A DNA stretch of 64,000 nt from CAZFUY01 sp964522445 (GTDB lineage Bacteria > Pseudomonadota > Gammaproteobacteria > SZUA-229), in NCBI GenBank assembly GCA_964522445.1, contig CAZFUY010000001.1, positions 1-64,000 on the forward strand. The letters are read 5' to 3'. Made by a program: the position numbers and the translations under genes. Each line of letters opens with the position of its first letter. The first letter of the stretch is position 1. Shown here one piece after another: positions 36,739 to 45,736 of the stretch. Below the pieces are notes generated by a model that did no database searches, had not been told where the DNA came from, and was given only the letters and a program-made list of their open reading frames with translations.

Positions 36739-37965
36739 ATGAGGCGCTTATTCTTCTTAGTGTTTAGTATCGTATTGCTCATAAATAGCCAGCTAGTATT
36801 CGCGTCAGAATTAAAGCTGCTGCAGCCACTAATTGATGAAGCAAAAAAAGGCGACACAATTGTTTTAGAGCCAGGAATTTATAAAGGTCCAGTGACTATT
36901 GAGAAATCCATTACACTGGATGGCCAGGGTGAAGCAACAATAGATGCAGGAGGAGAAGGTTCGGTTATTTTTCTTGATACAGATGGTGCAGTGATTCGTG
37001 GCTTACGTTTAACTAATTCAGGTGAATCACACAATGACCTGGATTCTGGTGTTCAGGTTCGCGGCAATTTTAATGTTATAAAAGATAATATTATAGATAA
37101 CTGTTTATTTGGAATTGATCTACAACAGTCAGAAAATAATATTGTACGACGGAATGAAATTAGCTCTAAACCTGTTGATCTTGGTATGCGCGGTGATGCT
37201 ATTCGTTTATGGTATAGCTTTGGAAATAAAATAACTCATAATTATATTCATGATTCAAGAGATACCGTTGTCTGGTACTCAAAAAATAATATTATTTCAC
37301 ATAATAAATCGACTCGTGGTCGTTACGCGTTACATTTTATGTATGCACAATATAATAAAATTGAAAACAATAAATACTGGGATAATTCAGTCGGTATTTT
37401 CTTAATGTATTCTGATAGTGTTGAAATTAGAAACAATGAAATATCACATGCCTCTGGGCCAACGGGTGTGGCTATAGGCATGAAAGAAACATCGGATGTT
37501 ATTATTGAAGGTAATAAATTACTTTATAATGCAGTAGGTGTTTATCTGGATGTTTCTCCTTTTCAGCCAGACACAGTTAATCTGATAAACAATAATCTGG
37601 TTGCATTTAATAATATTGGCGTTCGATTTTTAAATGACTGGCCGGGTAATCATTTTAATAAAAATATTTTTAAAAGTAATATTACATCAGTTTCCGTAAG
37701 CGATGGTGGTACAGCAAATCGAAATAAATGGGATGGTAATTACTGGGATAACTATGAAGGTTTTGATCTTAATAAAGATGGTATAGGTGATACACCGCAT
37801 CGTTCATTTTCTTATGCGGATCGCTTGTGGATGGATGTGCCGTCAGCTCAGTTTTTTAAAGGCTCTCCTATGCTAGAGGTTTTAGATTTTCTGGAAAGAC
37901 TTGCTCCATTTTCGCCACCTGAAATGGTATTCCAGGATTCAACCCCCAGGATTTATGTAGATTAA
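36739..37965 (+). CDS. nosD: Copper site maturation protein NosD
   Basis: The 408-residue periplasmic protein has a signal peptide (cleavage near VFASEL) and a right-handed beta-helix made of repeated Asn-rich turns (NNIVRRNEIS, NKITHNYIHDS, NKIENNKYWDNS). The NYWDNYEGFDLNKDGIGDTPH segment is typical of NosD. With NosF and NosY it forms an ABC complex that helps build the CuZ centre of NosZ. Confidence 0.95.
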   Translation: MRRLFFLVFSIVLLINSQLVFASELKLLQPLIDEAKKGDTIVLEPGIYKGPVTIEKSITLDGQGEATIDAGGEGSVIFLDTDGAVIRGLRLTNSGESHNDLDSGVQVRGNFNVIKDNIIDNCLFGIDLQQSENNIVRRNEISSKPVDLGMRGDAIRLWYSFGNKITHNYIHDSRDTVVWYSKNNIISHNKSTRGRYALHFMYAQYNKIENNKYWDNSVGIFLMYSDSVEIRNNEISHASGPTGVAIGMKETSDVIIEGNKLLYNAVGVYLDVSPFQPDTVNLINNNLVAFNNIGVRFLNDWPGNHFNKNIFKSNITSVSVSDGGTANRNKWDGNYWDNYEGFDLNKDGIGDTPHRSFSYADRLWMDVPSAQFFKGSPMLEVLDFLERLAPFSPPEMVFQDSTPRIYVD

Positions 37966-37967
37966 TT

Positions 37968-38810
37968 ATGAGCGATAAAGTTAATAAAAATGGAGCAGGA
38001 AAAAATAAAAAGCCACGCTTATCTCGTAAAGAGCGCGCACGTCGTGAATTTATTAGATCCGTTGTGCTGGCGGCAGGTGTCGTAGGTGTTGCAGGCGCAG
38101 GTTATTACCCAGTAGTAAAAAATAAAGCTTTGCGTTTACGTCCACCGGGCGCACTAGATGAAGATGAGTTTCTAGCAGCCTGTATTAAGTGTGGTCAATG
38201 TGTTCAGGTATGTCCTGTAGAAGCTATAAAGCTTGCAGATATTATGGATGGTTTTGGTATTGGTGTGCCTTATATTGATGCGCGTCCACAGGCCTGTGAT
38301 TTTTCCTGTGATGGAATGCAATGTGTCCTCGCCTGTCCAACGGGCGCTTTAACTCATGAGTTAAATTATTCACATGAAACTCGAATGGGGTTTGCACGAT
38401 TATCTCGTCCGCATAAATGTCTGGCAGTACAGGGTAAAGGTTTTAAAGGTTTAGCCAGAGGAGCTGAATTTAAAGGTAAATTGCGTTATGACGATATTGA
38501 TCGCTGGGTGCCACAATCTGTTGCAGAGCAGAACTATGATATTGAACTATGTGATCTTTGTGTTCGCCAGTGCCCTATTGAAATTCGTCGTAATCAATGT
38601 GATGCAGGCAAGCCACCATCGGGTGATAAAAATCAGTGCCCACCTAAAAAGGCAATTGAACTCATTGCAATTGATGAACAATCAGGTAGTGCAGCAATGA
38701 GGCCAGAAGTTATGGAGGGTTGTGTAGGTTGTGGCGTATGTGAAATGATTTGTCCTGTTGATCCGCCCGCTATTGTTATTGATGCACGTAAGGAAGCACC
38801 AGTAGCATGA
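37968..38810 (+). CDS. nosG: NosG, periplasmic iron-sulfur protein (NapG/MauM-like)
   Basis: The 280-residue protein begins with a Tat-like export signal (RREFIRSVVLAAGVVGVAGAG) and holds four Cys clusters for [4Fe-4S] centres, including CIKCGQCVQVCPVEA, CDGMQCVLACPTGAL and CVGCGVCEMICPV. It is thought to pass electrons from the membrane quinol oxidase NosH to periplasmic acceptors, as NapGH does. Its stop overlaps the nosH start (ATGA). Confidence 0.93.
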   Translation: MSDKVNKNGAGKNKKPRLSRKERARREFIRSVVLAAGVVGVAGAGYYPVVKNKALRLRPPGALDEDEFLAACIKCGQCVQVCPVEAIKLADIMDGFGIGVPYIDARPQACDFSCDGMQCVLACPTGALTHELNYSHETRMGFARLSRPHKCLAVQGKGFKGLARGAEFKGKLRYDDIDRWVPQSVAEQNYDIELCDLCVRQCPIEIRRNQCDAGKPPSGDKNQCPPKKAIELIAIDEQSGSAAMRPEVMEGCVGCGVCEMICPVDPPAIVIDARKEAPVA

Positions 38811-39805
38811 ATTATATAAAAGAATCATTAGCTCAGTTGTTTGGTGCAAGTCCTAAAAAACCTCTAAAGGAAGAGATTAAACCTGCGGCACAGGAAATTC
38901 ATTTTTATAAAAAAGCCAATCCAGTTAGTAAAGCGTACATAGAAGAATTACATGCTGCTGGACATGGTAATAAATGGCGTAATCGTCGTTGGCTAACTCT
39001 ATTATTTATAAACCTGTTATTTGTACTTTCGTATTATCTTGATATTCAACTTTTAGAAGGTGCGCTAACAGCATCACGATTTGCTGGCTTTCATATGGCT
39101 GATTTAAATTCGGCATTGCAGGTTATGCTGGCATTTAAAGAAGTGGTTTTAAACTTAATAATAGGAACAACAACAATTTTGATTATGTGGCTATTGCTTG
39201 GTGGCCGCACATTCTGTTCCTGGGTTTGCCCTTATCATTTACTGGCAGAATGGGCAGAAGCAGTTCATCTTTGGCTGGTTAATAAAAAGATAATTGAAAA
39301 TAAAACATTTCATCGTGGCATGCGAACCATTCTTTATGTTGTTTTTGCCTTACTGGCTTTTGTTACTGGCTATACAGTATTTGAAACGATTTCACCAACA
39401 GGAATATTAAGTCGCGCATTAATCTACGGTCCTGGTTTTGCATTGATATGGGTGGGTGTGCTTTTATTATTTGAAGTATTTGTTTCGCGTCGTGCATGGT
39501 GTCGTTATGTTTGCCCTATTGGTATGACATACGGCATAGTTGGTGTGATTTCACCCATGCGCGTTACTTATCATGCAAAAGATTGTGCGCATGAAGGTGA
39601 TTGCAGAAAAGTTTGTTTAGTGCCGCATGTTTTAGAACCAACGATTAAAGGCAGAGCCAGAGATCATCGTATTGATCTGGGTGCAGATTGTACACGCTGT
39701 GGTTTATGTATAGATCTTTGCCCAACAGATTCACTAAGATTTGAATTTAAAATGCCAGGTCAGAAAAATATAGATCATAAAAATCAGGTAAGTAATCATG
39801 ATTGA
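38807..39805 (+). CDS. nosH: NosH, membrane iron-sulfur quinol dehydrogenase (NapH-like)
   Basis: The 332-residue protein has four to five membrane helices, two CX3CP motifs on the cytoplasmic side (CSWVCPYHLL and CRYVCPIGM) and a C-terminal ferredoxin part (CAHEGDCRKVC and CTRCGLCIDLCP). It likely oxidises menaquinol or ubiquinol and gives electrons to NosG. It overlaps both nosG and nosF. Confidence 0.93.
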   Translation: MNYIKESLAQLFGASPKKPLKEEIKPAAQEIHFYKKANPVSKAYIEELHAAGHGNKWRNRRWLTLLFINLLFVLSYYLDIQLLEGALTASRFAGFHMADLNSALQVMLAFKEVVLNLIIGTTTILIMWLLLGGRTFCSWVCPYHLLAEWAEAVHLWLVNKKIIENKTFHRGMRTILYVVFALLAFVTGYTVFETISPTGILSRALIYGPGFALIWVGVLLLFEVFVSRRAWCRYVCPIGMTYGIVGVISPMRVTYHAKDCAHEGDCRKVCLVPHVLEPTIKGRARDHRIDLGADCTRCGLCIDLCPTDSLRFEFKMPGQKNIDHKNQVSNHD

Positions 39806-40667
39806 GTTTCAGCAGGTCAGTAAACAATTTAAAAAAGTATCCGTATTAAAGAAAATTAATTTGAATCTTGATGCAGGTAATCGTGTTGCGCTTGTCGGCT
39901 CAAATGGTGCAGGTAAAACAACATTAATAAGATGCCTGTTGGGAGAATATAATTATGATGGAGCTGTTTTAGTTGATGGATTAAATCCACGTGATAATCG
40001 TCAACTGGTTTTAAAACGTATCGGTTTTGTACCGCAATTGCCACCACCTTTAAAAATGCCTGTGGGTCAGTTAATAAATTTCTCAGCCAGTGTTTGTGAT
40101 GCAGATGCAGACAGAATGAAACATGTTGCAAAACGACTGGGGCTGGATGTTGAACAAATAATTAATCGTCCTTTTGTTAAATTATCGGGTGGTCAGAAAC
40201 AGAAATTACTTATTAGTATTGCGCTGGGTCGTGATACAGATATTTTAATTCTGGATGAACCTGCTGCTAATCTTGACCCTGAAGCACGACATATATTCTT
40301 TCAGTTATTATCAGAAAAACCAGAACATACCATTATGTTAATTTCCAGCCATCGACTTGATGAAGTTGCATCATTAGTAAATAGAGTGATTGAAATGGAT
40401 CAGGGGCAGGTGGTACTGGATGATCATGTTGAAGACCTTGTCGATTTAACCAGTAAGCTCTATTGCAGAATCGGTTTAATAAAAGCAGAACCGGCATTTT
40501 CCAAAGCGATTAGTGACTGGGGCTTTACAGAGTCAGGTGACGGAAAAATATGGCAGGGCCAGGTTGCCGGGCCAGATCGGTTACGTTTTCTTGGCGTACT
40601 ATCTCGATATGCAGGCCTGCTTTCAAGCATACAGATGGATGAACAGGAGGTTGAGTATCATGCATAA
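39798..40667 (+). CDS. nosF: NosF, ABC transporter ATPase
   Basis: The 289-residue ATPase has Walker A GSNGAGKTT, the signature LSGGQKQ, Walker B ILILDEP and the switch His in ISSHRL. It powers the NosDFY complex that serves CuZ assembly. It overlaps nosH (8 bases) and nosL (8 bases). Confidence 0.95.
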   Translation: MIEFQQVSKQFKKVSVLKKINLNLDAGNRVALVGSNGAGKTTLIRCLLGEYNYDGAVLVDGLNPRDNRQLVLKRIGFVPQLPPPLKMPVGQLINFSASVCDADADRMKHVAKRLGLDVEQIINRPFVKLSGGQKQKLLISIALGRDTDILILDEPAANLDPEARHIFFQLLSEKPEHTIMLISSHRLDEVASLVNRVIEMDQGQVVLDDHVEDLVDLTSKLYCRIGLIKAEPAFSKAISDWGFTESGDGKIWQGQVAGPDRLRFLGVLSRYAGLLSSIQMDEQEVEYHA

Positions 40668-41139
40668 AATACTGGCATTATTTTTACTTGTGTTTTTAAC
40701 CGCCTGTGAAAAAAATCAGACAGGTCCCGTTGAAGTTAAATGGGATCGTGATGCATGCGAACGTTGCCGTATGGTGTTAAGTGATCGTATGCATGCTGCT
40801 CAAATTAGAGGTGGAGAAGAAGGCAGTAAATCAAAGATTTATAAATTTGATGATATCGGTGGCGCTATTCTCTGGTTACAGGATAAGTCATGGAAAGATG
40901 ATGCAAAAACAGAAATCTGGGTTAATGATCATCGAGATGGTCGCTGGCTGGCGGCACATGATTCATGGTTTATTAAAGGTCATATTACACCCATGGAATT
41001 TGGTCTGGGTGCGCAGGATATGAAAACAGAAGATGCAATGAGTTATAGAGAAGCGGTAAATTATATAATTGATCGTGAACAGCGATTTAATAAATCAGGC
41101 GCAGATCTAAAAGGGCAAATGCATGAACACCAGCACTGA
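40660..41139 (+). CDS. nosL: NosL, copper chaperone lipoprotein
   Basis: The 159-residue outer-membrane-type lipoprotein has lipobox LTAC (Cys about residue 16) and the copper-binding motif CERCRM with conserved Met and His downstream (DRMHAA). NosL supplies Cu(I) to NosD and NosZ. ATG 40660 lies inside the nosF 3' end; earlier in-frame starts would extend deep into nosF. The tail is rich in His (MHEHQH), perhaps for extra metal. Confidence 0.93.
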   Translation: MHKILALFLLVFLTACEKNQTGPVEVKWDRDACERCRMVLSDRMHAAQIRGGEEGSKSKIYKFDDIGGAILWLQDKSWKDDAKTEIWVNDHRDGRWLAAHDSWFIKGHITPMEFGLGAQDMKTEDAMSYREAVNYIIDREQRFNKSGADLKGQMHEHQH

Positions 41140-42040
41140 AGCAATAGTTGATAAACTGAGTTTGAATGAAAAACAATTACAACTTAAGTCGGCATCTGGC
41201 ACTATGTCCACCATGAAACATCTATGGTTAACTGCCTGGGCAGATATTGTCGAATCGATGCGAGCGCGCTGGTTTATGGTGTATGCCGGAATATTCGGCA
41301 GTATTGTGGTTTTATTATTTGTCTTTGGTCTGACCGAATCACGGATAATGGGCTTTACTGGCCTGTCTCGTTTGTTAATAACCTATATACAGCTCACCAT
41401 GGCGATACTGCCTATTTTTGTATTGATTACCACTGTCAGATCGGTTGCAGGAGATCGTGAGGCAGGAGTATTCGAATACATGCTGTCATTGCCGGTATCA
41501 CTGTCTGCATGGTACTGGGGTAAAACATTTGGGCGTTTTGCTGTTATTTTTATGCCAGTATTTATGGCCATGTTAATTGCGATAATTGTCGGTGTTATTC
41601 GTGGCGCAGAAGTGCCATGGACATTATTTACTTATTACACGGGTTTACTTATTGTTCTTTCATGGTGCTTTCTTGGCATCGGCATGTTGATATCAAGCAT
41701 TGCAAGAACGGCTGATGTTGCCACAGGTGCGGCATTTGTTATCTGGTTAGTATTAATATTATTTCTGGATTTAATTTTGCTCGGTATTATGGTGCAGGAA
41801 GGCTTAAGTATGGAAGCCGCTGTGGCCGCATCGCTGGTTAATCCATTACAGGTTTTTAGAACAGCGGCAATGATGTTGTTTGATTCAAAATTGATACTGC
41901 TTGGGCCAACCGCGTATGTTATTTTAGATAACTTTAGCGTGAATGGTTATTTAACTTTTGCACTGTTATATCCATTGTTAATCGGTACTGTAGCAGCAAG
42001 CACAGGTTACTGGTTATTTAAACGCAGTGATTTGCCATAA
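41123..42040 (+). CDS. nosY: NosY, ABC transporter permease
   Basis: The 305-residue protein has six predicted membrane helices after a polar N-terminus of about 50 residues. Segments such as VAGDREAGVFEYMLSLPVS and YYWGKTFGRF-like (AWYWGKTFGRFAV) match NosY. It is the membrane part of the NosDFY complex. It overlaps nosL by 17 bases. A weak AACCT/AGGTT hairpin with T-run lies downstream near 42072-42093. Confidence 0.92.
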   Translation: MNTSTEAIVDKLSLNEKQLQLKSASGTMSTMKHLWLTAWADIVESMRARWFMVYAGIFGSIVVLLFVFGLTESRIMGFTGLSRLLITYIQLTMAILPIFVLITTVRSVAGDREAGVFEYMLSLPVSLSAWYWGKTFGRFAVIFMPVFMAMLIAIIVGVIRGAEVPWTLFTYYTGLLIVLSWCFLGIGMLISSIARTADVATGAAFVIWLVLILFLDLILLGIMVQEGLSMEAAVAASLVNPLQVFRTAAMMLFDSKLILLGPTAYVILDNFSVNGYLTFALLYPLLIGTVAASTGYWLFKRSDLP

Positions 42041-42121
42041 TTATTCAGTTCACTCCTGCACTCTATTAGAGCAACCTGAACAGGTTCTTTTTTACAGGGT
42101 AGGGCAGGAAAGGAAATATAA

Positions 42122-43036
42122 ATGAGTGAACCCAATACACAAATTTTCCACGGCCAAACTCTTGGCAATAAAATAGCGACTTATATTGCAGCAACACGCC
42201 CTCCATTTTTAACTGCATCAATACTTCCTGTTATTGCTGGCCTCGCTTTAGTTTGGGGAGAAATTAATTCATTAAATTTTGGCCTGGGTTTTTTAACCAT
42301 TTTAAATATTATATTTATTCATGCAGGCTCCAATGTGCTTAATGATTATTTTGATGCGCGAAATGGAACGGATGACGCTAATACCAGTCGTATTTTTCCC
42401 TTCTCGGGCGGCAGTCGTTTTATACAAAATGGTGTTATGTCAGAAGAGCAAATGTTCAAGTATGGTTTTACATTAATGATGCTAGGTACAGTGCTTGGTG
42501 TTGCAATGACCGTTATTACCGGGCCGTTTATTTTAATTGTTGGTTTAATTGGTGGTTTGTTAGCTATTTTTTATTCAGCGCCACCCTGTCTTGCGTGCAG
42601 AGGTTTGGGTGATATAACTATAGCCCTCTGTTTTGGTGTCTTGCCTGTTGTGGGCACGGCATTTATCCAGACAGGAGAAATAATGACTTCGGCAATCTGG
42701 TTGGGAGCAGTGATAGGTTGTTTTGTTGCAGCAATACTCTGGGTAAATTCAATACCTGATATCGACGCTGATCGAAAAGCAAATAAAATGACATTACCCG
42801 CAAGGCTAGGCAAAGATATTGCCACGCATGGCTTAGGATTATGGTTTGCATTAGGCTATGTCATTTTATTTTTTTCGCCATTACCTGCAACAAGTTACAT
42901 TAGTTTGATAGCCATTATCCCCGCAGCAAAAGCAGCCAAAGGATTAGTTGATGGTAATTTAATGCCGGCTATACCTATGACGCTAATGACTCATGCTGCT
43001 GTTTGTGTTTTATTAGCTATAGGCTGCGCTATTTAA
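42122..43036 (+). CDS. UbiA/MenA-family prenyltransferase
   Basis: The 304-residue membrane protein has about eight helices and the two Asp motifs of the UbiA superfamily: NVLNDYFDARNGTD (about 71-84) and SIPDIDADRKANK (about 205-217). The order and the NDYFD/ARNG form resemble MenA, which attaches a polyprenyl chain to 1,4-dihydroxy-2-naphthoate in menaquinone synthesis. It follows nosY by about 80 bases and may be in the same unit. Other UbiA substrates cannot be excluded. Confidence 0.8.
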   Translation: MSEPNTQIFHGQTLGNKIATYIAATRPPFLTASILPVIAGLALVWGEINSLNFGLGFLTILNIIFIHAGSNVLNDYFDARNGTDDANTSRIFPFSGGSRFIQNGVMSEEQMFKYGFTLMMLGTVLGVAMTVITGPFILIVGLIGGLLAIFYSAPPCLACRGLGDITIALCFGVLPVVGTAFIQTGEIMTSAIWLGAVIGCFVAAILWVNSIPDIDADRKANKMTLPARLGKDIATHGLGLWFALGYVILFFSPLPATSYISLIAIIPAAKAAKGLVDGNLMPAIPMTLMTHAAVCVLLAIGCAI

Positions 43037-43104
43037 TGTAGGAGTGGCTTTAGCCGCGATTAATCTTTTGTCTAGATAATATCGCTGCTAAAGCTGCTCC
43101 TACA
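43037..43104. repeat. REPIN-like palindromic element, copy 2
   Basis: It starts with TGTAGGAGTGGCTTTAGCCG like the copy at 115, has a 23-base loop and a right arm (43082-43104) that has diverged at three positions from the first copy. It lies directly after the MenA-like gene stop. Confidence 0.8.
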
Positions 43105-43132
43105 AAAATAATAAATATTTAAAAGGTTTAGT

Positions 43133-43594
43133 ATGTGTAAAAAATGCTGGGTAATTGTTGCTCTGTTAATTGTTTTAGTGACAGGCATGTTTATGAAGTT
43201 TGTTATTTTAGGTGAAACTGAAAAGCATGCCGATGGTAGAACAGCAATCAAATTAACAGAAGATGAAAAAAATATAGTATTAAGTGAAATGCGAGTATTT
43301 TTAATGAGCGTGCAACAAATTACTCAGGGCATTATTGATAAAGACATGCAGGCAGTTTCAAAATCTGCTCGACAGGTAGGTGCTGCTGCACAGGGTGGTG
43401 TGCCTGGTTCACTCATTAGAAAATTACCCATAGAGTTTAAAAAATTAGGTTTTGATACCCATTCAAAATTTGATCAGTTAGCACTAGATGCGGAACAGAT
43501 GGGTGATGAGGAGTATGCGCTAACTCAGTTAAGTGAATTAATGCAGAATTGTGTGAGCTGTCATTCTGCTTTTAGATTTGTTGGAACGAAATAG
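43133..43594 (+). CDS. Membrane-anchored class II (c'-like) cytochrome c
   Basis: The 153-residue protein has an uncleaved or signal-anchor helix (about 5-24), a four-helix-bundle type body and one haem site CVSCH close to the C-terminus. A C-terminal haem motif with a helical body is the mark of cytochromes c' and c-556. Some c' bind NO, which would suit a neighbour of nos genes, but function cannot be read from sequence. Confidence 0.8.
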   Translation: MCKKCWVIVALLIVLVTGMFMKFVILGETEKHADGRTAIKLTEDEKNIVLSEMRVFLMSVQQITQGIIDKDMQAVSKSARQVGAAAQGGVPGSLIRKLPIEFKKLGFDTHSKFDQLALDAEQMGDEEYALTQLSELMQNCVSCHSAFRFVGTK

Positions 43595-43642
43595 GCTGCA
43601 TATAGTTTTATAGTTATAAAGCCAAAAAAAAATGGTTAAGCT

Positions 43643-44386
43643 TTATTTATCATCAAGAATGGATAAATAAGAAAGAATATTATGTATTTGTTCTTCTGTG
43701 AAATGAGACAGAAATGCTTCATCAGGCGCATCTTTATCGTGGATGCGTTTTTTATTTATAAACATTTTAATCTGGCGTTTTAAATATTTGCTATATTGAC
43801 CCGTTAGCATGGGTGCGCCTTTTTTGGGTTTGCCTTCGCCTTTTCTGCCGTGGCATGTTTTGCATTCTTTTTTATAGAGTTTTTTTCCAGCTTTAATATT
43901 ACCATCAAGTTTTGCAATATTAAGCAGCTTTTTAGTCATCATCATACGTTCGTATGCGTCAAATTTTACATCTTTCACCAGGGGTGGTAATTTTGTGACC
44001 AGCTTTATTGATTCTAAATAAGCAGCTACATCAACTATTTCCTGGTCTGGAAGCTGGCCTTTATCAAGGTATTCCAGCATGGGCATATTGGGTCGAATTT
44101 TATCTCTAAATAAATGCAATTGATTTATGATATAAGCTGCGGGCAGGCTGGCCAGGCGTGGGTATTCGCCACCTTTACCACCTTCGGCGTATTCGCCATG
44201 ACAGCCGGCGCAGGTTTCGTTTATCTCTTCACCTATTTCAAGGTCGGGTGGGTTTAGTTTTTCAGCAAATGATGGGCCTGTTATTAGAGTAAACAGGATA
44301 AATAATAGTTTTATGGCGGGTTTGTAAAGTGCAGAGAAATATTTATTAATAAGACCATAAAGATTTTTTCTTTTATTTGCGTTCAT
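43643..44386 (-). CDS. Dihaem c-type cytochrome downstream of fccB
   Basis: The 247-residue protein has a signal peptide (cleavage near SFAEKL) and two haem sites, CAGCH and CKTCH, in a c4-like duplicated layout (YPRLASLPAAYIINQL and MLTGQYSKYLKRQ). It follows fccB by 44 bases on the same strand and is probably an electron acceptor for FccAB or a donor to oxidases. FccA at 45737 is a different dihaem subunit. Confidence 0.85.
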   Translation of the reverse strand: MNANKRKNLYGLINKYFSALYKPAIKLLFILFTLITGPSFAEKLNPPDLEIGEEINETCAGCHGEYAEGGKGGEYPRLASLPAAYIINQLHLFRDKIRPNMPMLEYLDKGQLPDQEIVDVAAYLESIKLVTKLPPLVKDVKFDAYERMMMTKKLLNIAKLDGNIKAGKKLYKKECKTCHGRKGEGKPKKGAPMLTGQYSKYLKRQIKMFINKKRIHDKDAPDEAFLSHFTEEQIHNILSYLSILDDK

Positions 44387-44430
44387 TTGTGTTTTCTTTT
44401 TCTTCTTTCCTAATCTTTGGCTAAGAGCTA

Positions 44431-45714
44431 TTAACCAAAAATATCATGCGTAATATTATTAAACCATGAATGCGCATAGTCTGCTTCACGTTGTCGCATA
44501 TGATTACTTGCATCTATCGGTGTAAGACCACCCGCATTTTCAATTTTTATTATTTTACCATTTTCAAAGCCATAAACCATGGCAACAGAAATAGCATCAC
44601 CAGGTGCAATTATGCTGTAGCAGGTATTAATTAATGATGGCTGGATTAAATCACTGTCATTAAAAAGTGAAACAATTGCAGCAGCACATACTTTAGCTTC
44701 TGAGTTGGCGGCATAGCCTGATTTTGGTAGTGGCGATGCTGTGGTGCTATCACCAATTACATGAATGTTTTTATGTATTTTAGATTCAAAAGTACTGTGA
44801 TCAACTGGGCACCAGCCTGATTTATCGGTAAGGCCAGTAGTAAAAGCCAGTTTACCTGCTTTTTGTGGCGGAATAATATTAATTACATCGGCCTTAAAAT
44901 CATCTGCCTGAGCAGAAATAGTTTTTGTTTTTGCATTAACACTTTCTACATGGCCCCCGTTAGAACTGCCAATCCATTCAATTAAACTATTATCAGTGCC
45001 ATAACCATAATGCCGTTTCCATCCCGCTTCAAAAAGTTTCTGTTTGGAAAATTTATCTTTGTCATCCAGAATAATAATTTTAGATTTTGGTTTATGTTTT
45101 TTTAAGTAATGTGCAATCTGTGATGCGCGCTCATAAGGTGCGGGAGGGCAGCGAAATGGATTGGCAGGTGGCGCAATAATTACTTTGCCGCCATCTGGCA
45201 TGGCTTCAAGTTGTTTTTTTAATATGAGTGTTTGTGAGCCAGCCTGATATGAATGAGGAATTATTTCTGATACCTCTTCGCTGTAACCTTCTATTTCATC
45301 CCATCTAAAGTCTATACCGGGTGAAATTATGCAGCGATCATATTTAAAAATTTTTCCACCACTAATGCTAATAGTCTGTTTATTGGTGTCAATTTTTGAT
45401 GCAATATCATGAACAACTTTCACGCCGCGTTTTGTTAAAGCATCGTAAGTAAATTGCAGTGTTTTAAATTTGCGTTCACCACCAAGAAACTCATTGCTCA
45501 TAAAACAGGTGGTGTAATACTTTTTAGGTTCAATGAGGGTGATATCAATACTGCTGTCCATAATATGCAGATATTTTGCAGCAGTGACGCCACCAATACC
45601 GCCACCTACGATAACCACTTTTTTATTTTTAGCGGCATGAATCCAGGGGCTAAATGTTAAACAGCTGGATGCAGTAGCAGCTAAAGAAAGTTTTAAAAAT
45701 TGACGACGTGACAT
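44431..45714 (-). CDS. fccB: Flavocytochrome c sulfide dehydrogenase, flavoprotein subunit FccB
   Basis: The 427-residue FAD protein oxidises sulfide to sulfur in the periplasm. A Tat signal (MSRRQFLKLSLAATASS) precedes the Rossmann motif VVIVGGGIGGVTAAKYL. Cys in YYTTCFMSNEF corresponds to the covalent FAD site of Allochromatium FccB; Cys in PFRCPPAPYER and Cys in GWCPVDHSTFES correspond to the redox disulfide. It is followed by a dihaem cytochrome gene and preceded by fccA (22 bases). Confidence 0.95.
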   Translation of the reverse strand: MSRRQFLKLSLAATASSCLTFSPWIHAAKNKKVVIVGGGIGGVTAAKYLHIMDSSIDITLIEPKKYYTTCFMSNEFLGGERKFKTLQFTYDALTKRGVKVVHDIASKIDTNKQTISISGGKIFKYDRCIISPGIDFRWDEIEGYSEEVSEIIPHSYQAGSQTLILKKQLEAMPDGGKVIIAPPANPFRCPPAPYERASQIAHYLKKHKPKSKIIILDDKDKFSKQKLFEAGWKRHYGYGTDNSLIEWIGSSNGGHVESVNAKTKTISAQADDFKADVINIIPPQKAGKLAFTTGLTDKSGWCPVDHSTFESKIHKNIHVIGDSTTASPLPKSGYAANSEAKVCAAAIVSLFNDSDLIQPSLINTCYSIIAPGDAISVAMVYGFENGKIIKIENAGGLTPIDASNHMRQREADYAHSWFNNITHDIFG

Positions 45715-45736
45715 AGTGATACCTTATATTCTGGTC

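Noticed and set aside
39856..40131. Antisense frame inside nosF
   Set aside because: It has no ribosome site or family signature; nosF on the other strand carries Walker and signature motifs.
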